From Xanthocytophaga flava (lineage in GTDB: Bacteria > Bacteroidota > Bacteroidia > Cytophagales > 172606-1): 64,000 nucleotides of DNA. Positions 16,807-25,362 of this stretch are shown here, piece by piece. The translations under genes and the position numbers were made by a program. Positions within the stretch are counted from its first letter, which is position 1; each line of letters starts with the position of its first letter. Below the pieces are notes generated by a model. The model was not told where the DNA came from. It worked only from the letters and a program-made list of their open reading frames with translations, and ran no database searches. Location: NCBI GenBank assembly GCA_030068525.1, contig JASJOS010000013.1, positions 248,001-312,000 on the forward strand, read 5' to 3'.

Positions 16807-18030
16807 ATGAAAAACCTTTTACTTGGTCTTTTATTTTTATCCTGTGCTGCCATCGCACAAAAGAAACAGCCAACAGACGAGGAACTTCGGCAAAAAGCAG
16901 ATCAGATAGCTCACAAATACATTTTGACAGATGGACATGTAGATCTCCCCTACCGCCTGAAAGTAAAGCAGTTCAAACTGGAACGTGAATACATGGGAAT
17001 CCCCATAGAAACTAAAGAAGGGGATTTCGACTATGTACGTGCAAAAAAAGGAGGTTTGTCTGCCCCTTTTATGTCTATCTACATCCCTTCTAGCTACCAG
17101 AAGACAGGTAATGAAAAAGTGCTGGCCGATTCATTGATTGATATGATACAGGCTATCATCAAAGCCCATCCAGATAAATTCGCAGAAGGTCGTACACCAC
17201 AACAAGTTGACGAAAACTTTAAGAAAGGTCTCATTTCTCTTCCAATGGGTATGGAAAATGGTGCTCCTATTCTGGAATTGAAAGATGTGAAATATTATTA
17301 TGACAAAGGAATCCGTTACATTACCCTTACTCACGGTAAAGATAATCATATCTGTGATTCATCGTATGATAGTACCTATACATGGAAAGGACTAAGTCCT
17401 TATGGTAAAGACGTGGTAAAGGAAATGAACCGTGTGGGTATCATGGTAGATATTTCACATGTTTCGGATGATTCTTTTTATCAGGCTATTGAACTATCTA
17501 AAGTACCCTGTATCGCCTCACACTCTTCCTGTCGATTCTATACACCTGGTTTCAAACGAAACATGTCAGATGATATGATCAAAGCCCTGGCTAAAAAGGG
17601 TGGTGTGATTCAAATTAACTTTGGCACTTCGTTTCTGGACGAAAAAGCCAGATTGGACGTAGACGAGAAACGCAAAAAGCTACAGGCTATTCTGACTGAA
17701 AAGAATCTAAAATTCAGTGATGAAGCGGCCAAACCAGTAATAGAAGAATTCCGCAAACAGAACCCAACGCTGTATGCGGATGTTGAGAAGGTAGCCGACC
17801 ATGTCGAACACGTTATCAAGGTAGCCGGTGTGGATTATGTAGGTATTGGTTCTGACTATGATGGTGTCGGTGATTCACTTCCGACAGGCCTGAAAGATGT
17901 ATCCCAGTATCCTAACCTGATTTATGTGTTGCTCAAACGAGGTTACACAGAAAAAGATATTGCTAAAATTATGTATCAGAATGTATGGCGTGTATGGAAA
18001 AAAGTACAGGCTGGTGCTGAAAAATCCTGA
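16807..18030 (+). CDS. exported membrane-type dipeptidase (peptidase M19)
   Basis: A 407-residue zinc dipeptidase of the renal dipeptidase family. It has a signal peptide (MKNLLLGLLFLSCAAIAQ), so it acts in the periplasm or at the surface. Zinc-site motifs are present: DGHVDLPYR (HxD, about 39-41), the bridging Glu in MGMENGAP, His in ISHVSDDSF and in ASHSSCRFYTPGFKRNMSDDM, and Asp in GIGSDYDGV. The middle (residues ~270-320) carries a Lys/Glu-rich insert (KARLDVDEKRKKLQAI). The gene is preceded by a good -7 match and followed by a hairpin. Its substrates are inferred to be dipeptides. Confidence 0.92.
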   Translation: MKNLLLGLLFLSCAAIAQKKQPTDEELRQKADQIAHKYILTDGHVDLPYRLKVKQFKLEREYMGIPIETKEGDFDYVRAKKGGLSAPFMSIYIPSSYQKTGNEKVLADSLIDMIQAIIKAHPDKFAEGRTPQQVDENFKKGLISLPMGMENGAPILELKDVKYYYDKGIRYITLTHGKDNHICDSSYDSTYTWKGLSPYGKDVVKEMNRVGIMVDISHVSDDSFYQAIELSKVPCIASHSSCRFYTPGFKRNMSDDMIKALAKKGGVIQINFGTSFLDEKARLDVDEKRKKLQAILTEKNLKFSDEAAKPVIEEFRKQNPTLYADVEKVADHVEHVIKVAGVDYVGIGSDYDGVGDSLPTGLKDVSQYPNLIYVLLKRGYTEKDIAKIMYQNVWRVWKKVQAGAEKS

Positions 18031-18050
18031 TTATTTGATAGTATATCTAA

Positions 18051-18080
18051 CCTACTGATGTTGTCAATCGCATCAGTAGG
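18051..18080 (+). terminator. hairpin after the M19 dipeptidase gene
   Basis: Perfect 10-bp arms (cctactgatg / catcagtagg) around a 10-base loop. The T run is poor, so it may be a weak terminator or a processing hairpin. Confidence 0.5.
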
Positions 18081-18114
18081 TCTGTAAAGTATACAAACCA
18101 ACTACAATTGTTAC

Positions 18115-18594
18115 ATGAAACAGGAACTCTTTGCCTTTTTTGAAAAATACCATCTCCAAACCAGACGTAAGGTAATGATCTTACTTAGTCTGGCAATCTT
18201 TGCATCTTTACTCGCAACCGGAATCATCATTGTCAAAGGCATGGATAATACATTATCCACTCCCCATCTATTTATCGCCATAACACTAGATGTGATCTTT
18301 ATAGGTTTTCTGCTATTTAAGACTAAACAAATATCTGCCAATGTCAATCGTATTAAAGAAGTTCTGCACCAAAGTACACATGCTGTAAAGACCATTCAGC
18401 TTTACAGAAAAGGAAAAAAAGATAGCTACGAAGGAATCACCTACTCTATGAAAATCAGCATCATAGATATGTTTGGTGCTATGATTGAATACTATCTGGA
18501 TGAATTTCACCAGAATGAGCACCTGTTTAATGAAGGTATTTCTGTTTTTTCCCAAGCCTATCCGGAAGTAAAGATCATGCACTTTGCAGATTAA
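18115..18594 (+). CDS. hypothetical membrane protein with two TM segments
   Basis: A protein of 159 residues. Residues ~19-42 (VMILLSLAIFASLLATGIIIVKG) and ~50-65 (LFIAITLDVIFIGFLLF) form a membrane hairpin. The remaining 90 residues are soluble and Lys-rich, then acidic (MIEYYLDEFHQNEHLFNEG). No motif or family is recognised. The next gene begins five bases after the stop and also encodes a two-segment membrane protein, so the two are probably made together, perhaps as a complex. Confidence 0.72.
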   Translation: MKQELFAFFEKYHLQTRRKVMILLSLAIFASLLATGIIIVKGMDNTLSTPHLFIAITLDVIFIGFLLFKTKQISANVNRIKEVLHQSTHAVKTIQLYRKGKKDSYEGITYSMKISIIDMFGAMIEYYLDEFHQNEHLFNEGISVFSQAYPEVKIMHFAD

Positions 18595-18599
18595 GTAAT

Positions 18600-19172
18600 A
18601 TGTTCTGGAACAAAAACTCACGAATAGACAGCTTTCTAATTCCCTATGAAAGACATATTCTGTATACTGAATTATCCAGAGAGGAAATGGAGAAGCGCTT
18701 CTATGCATATATTACTATCACTCCTTCATCATCTTCTTTTGGAAAGTGGCACAAGCCAACTCGTGTAGACTATGAAGGTGATTTTTATTCGGAAGGGTTC
18801 TACCTCCAAACCATAAATCGAAATCTGGATACTAAGGGTTGGGAAAGCCAAAGACTTCCATTTTTGTTCATATCAGGTAAAGTAGAGGAAGAAAGCCATA
18901 GAACAAAGATTATATTGACTATAGAACTCTATGATGTTATGCAGAAGGTTGGCATTTATCTCTTAGCATTTCTCCTACCCTTGCTATCTGTTATATTACT
19001 TGTTTCTTCCATTCAAACAGGAGACGATGGATGGAAAGGCACTTTGTTTCTAAGCGTCTTTTGCCTACTTTTCTCACTTATGTTCAAGGTACCCAGTTCT
19101 TCTGCGCTGTATGATGTTAAGAAAATGTTCGACATAGACATAGAAAAAGCATACGATGAAAAAGAAGCATAA
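18600..19172 (+). CDS. hypothetical membrane protein, partner of the preceding gene
   Basis: A protein of 190 residues. The N-terminal ~115 residues are soluble and beta-rich (RFYAYITITPSSSSFGKW, FLFISGKVEEESHRTKIILTIELYD). Two membrane segments follow (VGIYLLAFLLPLLSVILLVSS and GTLFLSVFCLLFSLMFKV), with a charged tail. The layout mirrors proteins in which a folded cytosolic domain precedes a TM hairpin. It has no recognised family. Starting five bases after the previous stop, it is almost surely cotranscribed with that gene. Confidence 0.72.
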   Translation: MFWNKNSRIDSFLIPYERHILYTELSREEMEKRFYAYITITPSSSSFGKWHKPTRVDYEGDFYSEGFYLQTINRNLDTKGWESQRLPFLFISGKVEEESHRTKIILTIELYDVMQKVGIYLLAFLLPLLSVILLVSSIQTGDDGWKGTLFLSVFCLLFSLMFKVPSSSALYDVKKMFDIDIEKAYDEKEA

Positions 19173-19218
19173 TAACCATGTTGTTTTATAGTTCATTTTT
19201 GAATTTTATACTGCCACC

Positions 19219-20232
19219 ATGTATCCATTCAAAAAATTCTTATCTATTCTCTCAGGTGTACTACTTGCTGGTTCAGCTCTCTCCCAAACAAATTATCCAA
19301 CCATTGGCAAAGTAGTACGCATAGACCCCAAACTTGACAATCTGCTTGACAAAGAAGCAAAAATAGAAGTACTGGCTTCCGGATTTGTCTGGACAGAAGG
19401 CCCTGTCTGGGTAAAAGAAGGGAGTTACCTATTATTTAATGACATCCCACCCAATACACTCTTCAAATGGAAAGAAGCGGAAGGAATTACTTCTTTTCTG
19501 AAACAGTCTGGCTATACAGGAGCAGGCAGATACAGTAATGAACCTGGCAGCAATGGAATGACCATCAATCAAAAAGGAGAACTTATTGCGTGTGAACATG
19601 GAGACCGACGGGTTTCTCTCATGCCTCTTTCTGGTGGAGGCAAACGCACATTAGCTGATAATTACCAGGGTAAACGATTTAATAGTCCTAATGACGTAGT
19701 CCAGAAGTCAGATGGTAGCTATTACTTTACAGATCCTCCCTATGGGTTGCCCCAGCAGGAAAATGACCCATCGCGTGAGACGTCTATCTGTGGTGTATAC
19801 AGAATCTCACCAGATGGTAAGGTAAGTTTATTGATTTCTGATCTGACCCGACCTAACGGCCTTGCTTTCTCACCTGATGAAAAGATATTATATGTAGCTC
19901 AGTCTGATCCAAAAAAAGCTATCCTTATGGCCTATCCTGTCCTTAAAGACGGCAATCTGGGTAAAGGCAAACTATTCTTTGATGCCACAGCCAATGTTAG
20001 TACCATGAAAGGTCTTCCGGATGGGTTGAAAGTAGACAAAAATGGGAATCTATTTGCTACAGGCCCAGGAGGAGTAATGGTACTGAGTCCTGAGGGTACA
20101 TTGCTGGGACGCATTGATGCAGGTGAAGCTACTGCTAACTGTGCCTTTGGTGATGATGGTTCTACACTATACATCACAGCCGATATGTATTTGTGTCGGA
20201 TTAAAACAAAAACAAAAGGAGTAGGATTTTAA
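19219..20232 (+). CDS. exported SMP-30/gluconolactonase/LRE-family protein
   Basis: A 337-residue six-bladed beta-propeller hydrolase with a signal peptide (KKFLSILSGVLLAGSALSQ), so periplasmic. Family features include WTEGPVWVKEG at the first metal-ligand Glu, NSPNDVVQKSDGSYYFTDPPYG (Asn and Asp ligands), RPNGLAFSPDEKILYVA (Asn ligand) and LPDGLKVDKNGNLFATGPGGV. All four expected metal-site regions are intact. Gluconolactone or a related sugar lactone is the usual substrate, but the exact one cannot be told. It follows the small membrane-protein pair by 46 bases and ends at a hairpin. Confidence 0.9.
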   Translation: MYPFKKFLSILSGVLLAGSALSQTNYPTIGKVVRIDPKLDNLLDKEAKIEVLASGFVWTEGPVWVKEGSYLLFNDIPPNTLFKWKEAEGITSFLKQSGYTGAGRYSNEPGSNGMTINQKGELIACEHGDRRVSLMPLSGGGKRTLADNYQGKRFNSPNDVVQKSDGSYYFTDPPYGLPQQENDPSRETSICGVYRISPDGKVSLLISDLTRPNGLAFSPDEKILYVAQSDPKKAILMAYPVLKDGNLGKGKLFFDATANVSTMKGLPDGLKVDKNGNLFATGPGGVMVLSPEGTLLGRIDAGEATANCAFGDDGSTLYITADMYLCRIKTKTKGVGF

Positions 20233-20245
20233 ACCATACTAAAAA

Positions 20246-20289
20246 ATAAAGTTCCTACACAATCATAAAAGTTAGTATAGGGACTTTAT
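20246..20289. terminator. hairpin terminator between convergent genes
   Basis: Arms ataaagttcctac (from 20246) and gtatagggactttat (ending 20289) pair with one mismatch plus a T-rich flank. It lies between the convergent SMP-30 and AI-2E transporter genes. Confidence 0.6.
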
Positions 20290-20322
20290 TTCACATGTCT
20301 TTAACTCCTGAGTTTATCATTC

Positions 20323-21504
20323 CTACTTAGTGTCTTTCTTCAGGTCAGGGGCAACGACCTCTTTTACGTCTTCTACGATTTCTTCTACTTCTTCTTTTAC
20401 TGCCTCTACAGCTTCTACAATTACAGTTTGTACTTTCAGGTGTTCTTCAGGCACTTCGCCCAACAAGAATCCCCATGCTTCCATACCTGGAATATTATCA
20501 AAAACAACCTTAAACATAGCTGTAAACGGAATAGCCAGAATCATTCCGGGAGCCCCCCATAATAATCCGCCCATAATCAAAGCAATGACAGTTGCCAGGG
20601 AGTTAACACTTACCTTTGAACCAACAATACGAGGAGTAATAAAATTACCTTCCAGAAACTGCACAACAGTAAACACAGCAGATACGCCTACAGCATACCA
20701 GAGAGAATCTTTAGTTAGGATCGCCATTAAGATAGGCAGAACCGATCCTATCACAATACCAATATAGGGAATAACATTTAGTAATGCAGCCAGTATCCCA
20801 AAAAATAAGGCGTGCTGTATACCTAGAATCAGTAACCCCAAGGTGTTTAAGGTAGCAATAATAGACATCACAAACACCAAACCCACCAAGTAATTACGCA
20901 CCACATCACGCACTTTGATGAGTATATACAGAATATGCGTTTCTGATGCTGATGAAAAAAGTCGATCCAGAAACTTTCGCAAAAAGTTGCGATAGTATAG
21001 CAGGAAGAAAATATATACAGGCACCAGTCCCAGATTAGTAAAGGCATTGGACACAACAGATAAAAGGTTTCCTACAATTTGTCCACTGGAATCGGTGAGC
21101 ATCTGGGCATTTTTTTCAAGCCAGTCAGCCTGCTCTTTTTTTCGAACACCAAACTCTGTGCGTATCCAGATTTGTGCATCATTAAAGAGTTTGAGAAACT
21201 TCTTTTGCAGATCAGGCAAGATATCTGCAAAGTCTGTAAGCTGAACCACAATCCCCATCAGTATCCCAACCACCACAATCACCAGTAAAATCAGACATAA
21301 TGTAATTGCCAGTACACGTGGCACCCTCCAGGTTTCCAGCCGGACACACAAGGGATGAAGCAGTAAAGCAAATAAAAGTGAGAAGCAAATTGGAATCAGC
21401 ATTCCTGCCATTTGGACCAAAAAAATCCACAATAAGGCAATGCTAATGAGTATAAAAGTAATCTTAGCATAGATTGGAAGCTGCACTGCGCGAGGGTTCT
21501 CCAT
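20323..21504 (-). CDS. AI-2E/PerM-family transporter
   Basis: A 393-residue inner-membrane protein of the AI-2E family transporter superfamily (YdiK/PerM/TqsA). The order of features fits: an N-terminal pair of TM segments (ITFILISIALLWIFLVQMAGM), another hydrophobic hairpin, a ~70-residue soluble helical loop (QKKFLKLFNDAQIWIRTEFG), and a C-terminal membrane bundle with the signature IPYIGIVIGSVLPIL and GGLLWGAPGMILAIP. The last 45 residues are an acidic coiled tail (VEAVEAVKEEVEEIVEDVKEV) not usual in the family. Substrate unknown; members export small molecules or Na+. It is a single gene. Confidence 0.88.
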   Translation of the reverse strand: MENPRAVQLPIYAKITFILISIALLWIFLVQMAGMLIPICFSLLFALLLHPLCVRLETWRVPRVLAITLCLILLVIVVVGILMGIVVQLTDFADILPDLQKKFLKLFNDAQIWIRTEFGVRKKEQADWLEKNAQMLTDSSGQIVGNLLSVVSNAFTNLGLVPVYIFFLLYYRNFLRKFLDRLFSSASETHILYILIKVRDVVRNYLVGLVFVMSIIATLNTLGLLILGIQHALFFGILAALLNVIPYIGIVIGSVLPILMAILTKDSLWYAVGVSAVFTVVQFLEGNFITPRIVGSKVSVNSLATVIALIMGGLLWGAPGMILAIPFTAMFKVVFDNIPGMEAWGFLLGEVPEEHLKVQTVIVEAVEAVKEEVEEIVEDVKEVVAPDLKKDTK

Positions 21505-21674
21505 AAAAATTGTTCAGACAGACAATAAAAAGTTAAATGCAAAGTTGTTAATTCGCTTTGATAAATACAGCAGAAACTGTTTGGAATAGGTGTAAAATAA
21601 AAATACCCGATTCTAATTACCTCTTTTATTGAAAAATTTAATCATTTCTGCAAGTGAGTTTTAAATCTGAGAAA

Positions 21675-22526
21675 ATGCTGAAATATAAAGTTATTTCACT
21701 CTTATTGTCCCTTAAAGTTTTACTTTGTAACTGTCACTATGAAAAGCGTGAGAGCGGCTTTGAAACTGGCACCCGTAATTATAAAGTTACAAAAATAGGC
21801 CAGCTTCCTGAAATAATCAGCGAAAGTTCCGGACTTGCCACTGACAGTATTCCGGCAGTACTCTGGACACATAATGATGGTGGTTCTCCTGCTGATATTT
21901 TTCAAGTCACAGACAAGGGTAAACTTCTGCAGAAAATCCGGTTGCAAGGCATTCATAATCATGATTGGGAAGACATAACAAATGACACTCAAGGCAATAT
22001 TTATATTGGCGATTTTGGTAACAACAACAATCGACGGAAAAACCTGGCCATCTTTAAAGTAAACCCACAACATCCGGAACAAATAGACAGCATTCGCTTC
22101 TCCTATGAAGATCAAACAGCGTTCCCTCCTGCTCCAGAAGATCGGAACTTTGATTGTGAAGCCTTTTTCTGGCATGCAGACAGCCTGTATCTTTTCTCCA
22201 AAAACAGAGGAAATAGAATTGAGAAAATGTATGTATTACCTGCTAAACCCGGAAATCATATTGCCAGGATACGGAGCACTGTCAAAATAAAAAGTATGGT
22301 AACGGCGGCAGATATGAACCCTTCCGGTACTCAGATGGCATTATTAACCTATGGAAAGGTATTTGTTTTTAACATTAAAAACCCGAATAACTTCTTTCAG
22401 GAGCCATATGAATGTATTAAACTAGCCAGAAGCCAGGCTGAAGCACTTACCTACATTAATGATACTGATTTTATCATTAGCAACGAACAGGGAACTATGT
22501 ATCGGGTAGAACGGAAAAAGAAATAG
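21675..22526 (+). CDS. hypothetical lipoprotein, beta-propeller-like
   Basis: A protein of 283 residues from the ATG at 21675; the upstream non-ATG start adds seven residues. The signal (LKYKVISLLLSLKVLLCNC) ends at a probable lipidated Cys. The mature part has recurring strands with Asp/Asn-rich turns: ESSGLATDSIPAVLWTHNDGG, WEDITNDTQGNIYIGDFGNNNN, NFDCEAFFWHADSLYLFSKN and SQAEALTYINDTDFIISNEQG. This is the pattern of SdiA-regulated or esterase-like propeller proteins (a glutamate near each propeller entry). The function is unknown. It is divergent from the AI-2E transporter gene. Confidence 0.75.
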   Translation: MLKYKVISLLLSLKVLLCNCHYEKRESGFETGTRNYKVTKIGQLPEIISESSGLATDSIPAVLWTHNDGGSPADIFQVTDKGKLLQKIRLQGIHNHDWEDITNDTQGNIYIGDFGNNNNRRKNLAIFKVNPQHPEQIDSIRFSYEDQTAFPPAPEDRNFDCEAFFWHADSLYLFSKNRGNRIEKMYVLPAKPGNHIARIRSTVKIKSMVTAADMNPSGTQMALLTYGKVFVFNIKNPNNFFQEPYECIKLARSQAEALTYINDTDFIISNEQGTMYRVERKKK

Positions 22527-22692
22527 CCTTATAGGATAAAAACTGTCACCTGTCAATTTTTTAACACCAGTCATCCTTTATACATAGCACATATCCCCTT
22601 TTATCTACAAGAATTCAATAAAAAGTTCTAACTTTTCCGAAAGTCATCAGAAGGCATTGATTTTGTATCTATACTGTTCTTATAGCCTGTAC

Positions 22693-23817
22693 ATGAAAGA
22701 AATTCGCAAAATTATAGAGCTTTATCAGCAAATTGATTTTTCACAACGTAAAGTAGCTCTGGCCACTGTAGTTAGGGTAGAAGGGTCTTCTTATCGTCGA
22801 CCAGGTGCAAAAATGTTAATCACAGATGATGGACGATGGGTTGGTGCCATTAGTGGAGGCTGTCTGGAAGGAGATGCACTCCGCAAAGCCCGTCAGGTTA
22901 TGTTGGATGGTAAACCGATGATAGTTACCTATGATACCATGAATGACGATGCAAATAGCCTGGGTGTGGGTTTAGGTTGCAATGGTATCATTGATGTTTT
23001 TATTGAACCTATTGATCCGGATTACTTTCAGGAGCACTCTCTCTATTTCTGGAAACAATGTGCTACAAACCGATCTGCATTTATCGAAATCAAGATAGTG
23101 AAAGCTCCAGAGTCCTATACGGGCATTCGGCACCTTATTCTAACAGACTCTGATGCTGACCCAGGCTTTATTAACTTCCCGGAAGAGGAACAACTTCGTC
23201 AGGCGATGAATCAAACCTGGCAATCCGGAAAATCACAGTTACTTACTTACGTATCTGACACAATTGAGGTATTTATCGAATCCATACAGCCCGAAATTCA
23301 GCTGATCATCTTTGGGGGTGGATATGACGTTCCTCCACTGGTAGAAATGGCAAAAGTACTGGGATGGCATGTCACTGTTACAGAAGACTGTATTGCCCAT
23401 GTAGCCCCCAAACGTTTTCCAGGTGCTGATGCAGTTTTACTTGTTGACAGAAATAATATTCTGTCCGAGTTATCTTTTACTGAACGCACAGCAGCGGTAC
23501 TGATGTCACATGGATACAAATATGATAAAGCGATTCTGGAACAATTACTTGTATCGAATGTAGGTTACATAGGGATGTTAGGACCACGCAAACGATATGA
23601 AAAAATGCTTGGAGAGTGGGAAGAGTCAGACAAAACATTTGATGATAACCGACTCACTGAAGTTCATAGTCCGATAGGGCTTGAGATAGGCGCAGAGACA
23701 CCCGATGAGATAGCTTTAGCAATTGTATCAGAAATACAGGCACACTTCCATAATAAGTTAGGTACTCCCCTTCGTTTTAAACAAGGACCGATCCATGAAA
23801 GAATTCTGAATGGTTAA
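22693..23817 (+). CDS. XdhC/CoxF-family molybdenum-enzyme maturation protein
   Basis: A 374-residue protein from the ATG at 22693; the upstream start adds twelve hydrophobic residues that do not fit. XdhC binds molybdopterin and promotes sulfuration and insertion into xanthine dehydrogenase-type enzymes. The XdhC/CoxI N-terminal domain is visible (ALATVVRVEGSSYRRPGAKML, ISGGCLEGD, LGVGLGCNGIIDVFIEP). The C-terminal Rossmann domain starts at about 205 (IIFGGGYDVPPLVEMAKVLG) and ends with the family motif GYIGMLGPRKRYEKML and SPIGLEIGAETPDEIALAIVSE. The neighbouring MocA-like gene, 99 bases downstream, supports a molybdenum-hydroxylase role. No xanthine dehydrogenase gene lies in the window. 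Confidence 0.92.
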   Translation: MKEIRKIIELYQQIDFSQRKVALATVVRVEGSSYRRPGAKMLITDDGRWVGAISGGCLEGDALRKARQVMLDGKPMIVTYDTMNDDANSLGVGLGCNGIIDVFIEPIDPDYFQEHSLYFWKQCATNRSAFIEIKIVKAPESYTGIRHLILTDSDADPGFINFPEEEQLRQAMNQTWQSGKSQLLTYVSDTIEVFIESIQPEIQLIIFGGGYDVPPLVEMAKVLGWHVTVTEDCIAHVAPKRFPGADAVLLVDRNNILSELSFTERTAAVLMSHGYKYDKAILEQLLVSNVGYIGMLGPRKRYEKMLGEWEESDKTFDDNRLTEVHSPIGLEIGAETPDEIALAIVSEIQAHFHNKLGTPLRFKQGPIHERILNG

Positions 23818-23916
23818 TTCCAAAAAATGTTTTGATCTGTATTTATTTTTATATCTTCCTGAAAATAAAGCTACCATCTATCTTATATAGATCAATCGCT
23901 CTCAGCCATTATAATC

Positions 23917-24525
23917 ATGATAGGAATCTTACTTTTAGCCGCAGGCGCTTCTACCCGATTAGGACAACCCAAACAACTTCTTCAGTTTCAGGGACAATCA
24001 TTAATTGAGCGAAGCATTCAAACGATCCTTGCCCTTGATGTTACAGAACGCGTAGTTGTATTGGGAGCCCACGCCAATGAGATTTCCTCAGAAATAGCCT
24101 CTCTACCTATTGAAACAATTATCAATCACAACTGGGATGAAGGAATGGCTTCTTCCATACGTATGGGTGTTAACTATATGTTGCAAAAGAAACCCAATCT
24201 GGAAGCGATAGTTCTTATGCTGTGTGATCAACCTTTTGTTACTCCTACCTTACTCACTGAATTGATTCAGATTTATGAACAAACGGCCGCTCCTATAGTA
24301 GCTTCATCTTATCAGGATGTTTTAGGAGTCCCTGCATTGTTTGCTCATGGTACTTTTTATAAACTACTTGCCTTAAAGGGAGACAAAGGTGCTCGCTCCA
24401 TTATTCCGGATTATCAGGAATTACTTCAGTTTGTATCTTTTCCCAAAGGAGGCATAGACATCGACACTATAGAAGACTACGAAAAATGGCTGGTTACACC
24501 TCAGCAAAGCCCTGGCATTTATTAA
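23917..24525 (+). CDS. MocA/MobA-like molybdenum cofactor nucleotidyltransferase
   Basis: A 202-residue NTP-transferase. The N-terminal nucleotide-binding motif LLAAGASTRLGQPKQLL is canonical for MocA (molybdopterin cytidylyltransferase) and relatives. The metal-site region LMLCDQPFVTP and the substrate region GVPALFAHGTFYKLLALKGDKGARSII follow. MocA makes MCD for xanthine dehydrogenase-type enzymes, which fits the adjacent XdhC gene. Sequence alone cannot exclude MobA (GMP) or another small NTP-transferase, but length and context favour MocA. Confidence 0.85.
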   Translation: MIGILLLAAGASTRLGQPKQLLQFQGQSLIERSIQTILALDVTERVVVLGAHANEISSEIASLPIETIINHNWDEGMASSIRMGVNYMLQKKPNLEAIVLMLCDQPFVTPTLLTELIQIYEQTAAPIVASSYQDVLGVPALFAHGTFYKLLALKGDKGARSIIPDYQELLQFVSFPKGGIDIDTIEDYEKWLVTPQQSPGIY

Positions 24526-24646
24526 CGTCTCCTCATCTCCTGTTTTCCTTCTTAGATAATTTTATCCGGAAAAGTTTACAGGACATATTCTGATATTATG
24601 TAATCCTGTAACTTGCAGCCAGAAAATATTCAGGATTTCATCATTT

Positions 24647-25306
24647 ATGAAAAAATATATACTCTGGCTATGGATACTGGGCACAGCCTGTACCTCATCT
24701 ACTCAAACAACCGAAGATAACTCAACTACGCAGGATACCATAATCACATCAATAGATACAGTATCTTCAACACCTGCAAAATCAGAAACCGACAAAAGTT
24801 TGGGATATCGTGCCGAGCTAGACGGCGATTTTGATGGAGACGGCACAAAAGAAAAGCTTCAGGAGCATTATGTAAGTCGCACTACAGGACAAGAGCTAAG
24901 CAAAAATTATCCTGAGATCGAATTTGACAGCCTTGTAGGTCTCGTCATCAGCAGACATCCTAAAGTGTATTTATCATCTACCAATGCTGCAATCAAAGAT
25001 CTCCCTATTTCTGATCACGACCAATTGTTTGGTATTATGCAACTGATTAATGAAGGTGATCTGAATGGTGATGGCACAGATGAACTCTCCTACATCATTG
25101 ACTATGCAGACTACTCCAATGTAAACCGATTCTACATCTATACATATAAAAATAGTGAGTGGAAAGAGTTAGCTAACTTTGAGATACGAGAATGGCAACT
25201 GGAAGACCAGAAACCACTGTTCACCAAAAATCCGGATGGTACCATTACAGCCAAAACATTTGATGAGGAGGCCAGCGAAGTGGAAAAGAAAATTCAGTTA
25301 AAATAG
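24647..25306 (+). CDS. hypothetical lipoprotein with Ca-binding-like Asp loops
   Basis: A protein of 219 residues with signal peptide and lipobox (MKKYILWLWILGTACTSS), hence an envelope lipoprotein. A Ser/Thr-rich linker (about 18-55) follows the Cys. Two Asp-rich loops, DGDFDGDGTKEK (near 65) and GDLNGDGTDELSY (near 145), follow the DxDxDG scheme of FG-GAP/VCBS or EF-hand-like calcium sites. The C-terminal half contains strands such as VNRFYIYTYKNSEWKELANF. No enzymatic motif is seen. It is probably a calcium-binding or beta-propeller-type surface protein. It is transcribed ahead of murI. Confidence 0.72.
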   Translation: MKKYILWLWILGTACTSSTQTTEDNSTTQDTIITSIDTVSSTPAKSETDKSLGYRAELDGDFDGDGTKEKLQEHYVSRTTGQELSKNYPEIEFDSLVGLVISRHPKVYLSSTNAAIKDLPISDHDQLFGIMQLINEGDLNGDGTDELSYIIDYADYSNVNRFYIYTYKNSEWKELANFEIREWQLEDQKPLFTKNPDGTITAKTFDEEASEVEKKIQLK

Positions 25307-25362
25307 AGCTTGGGATAAATCAAAACACACTCGTAGTAATAGAAATTAAAATACCTCATACC

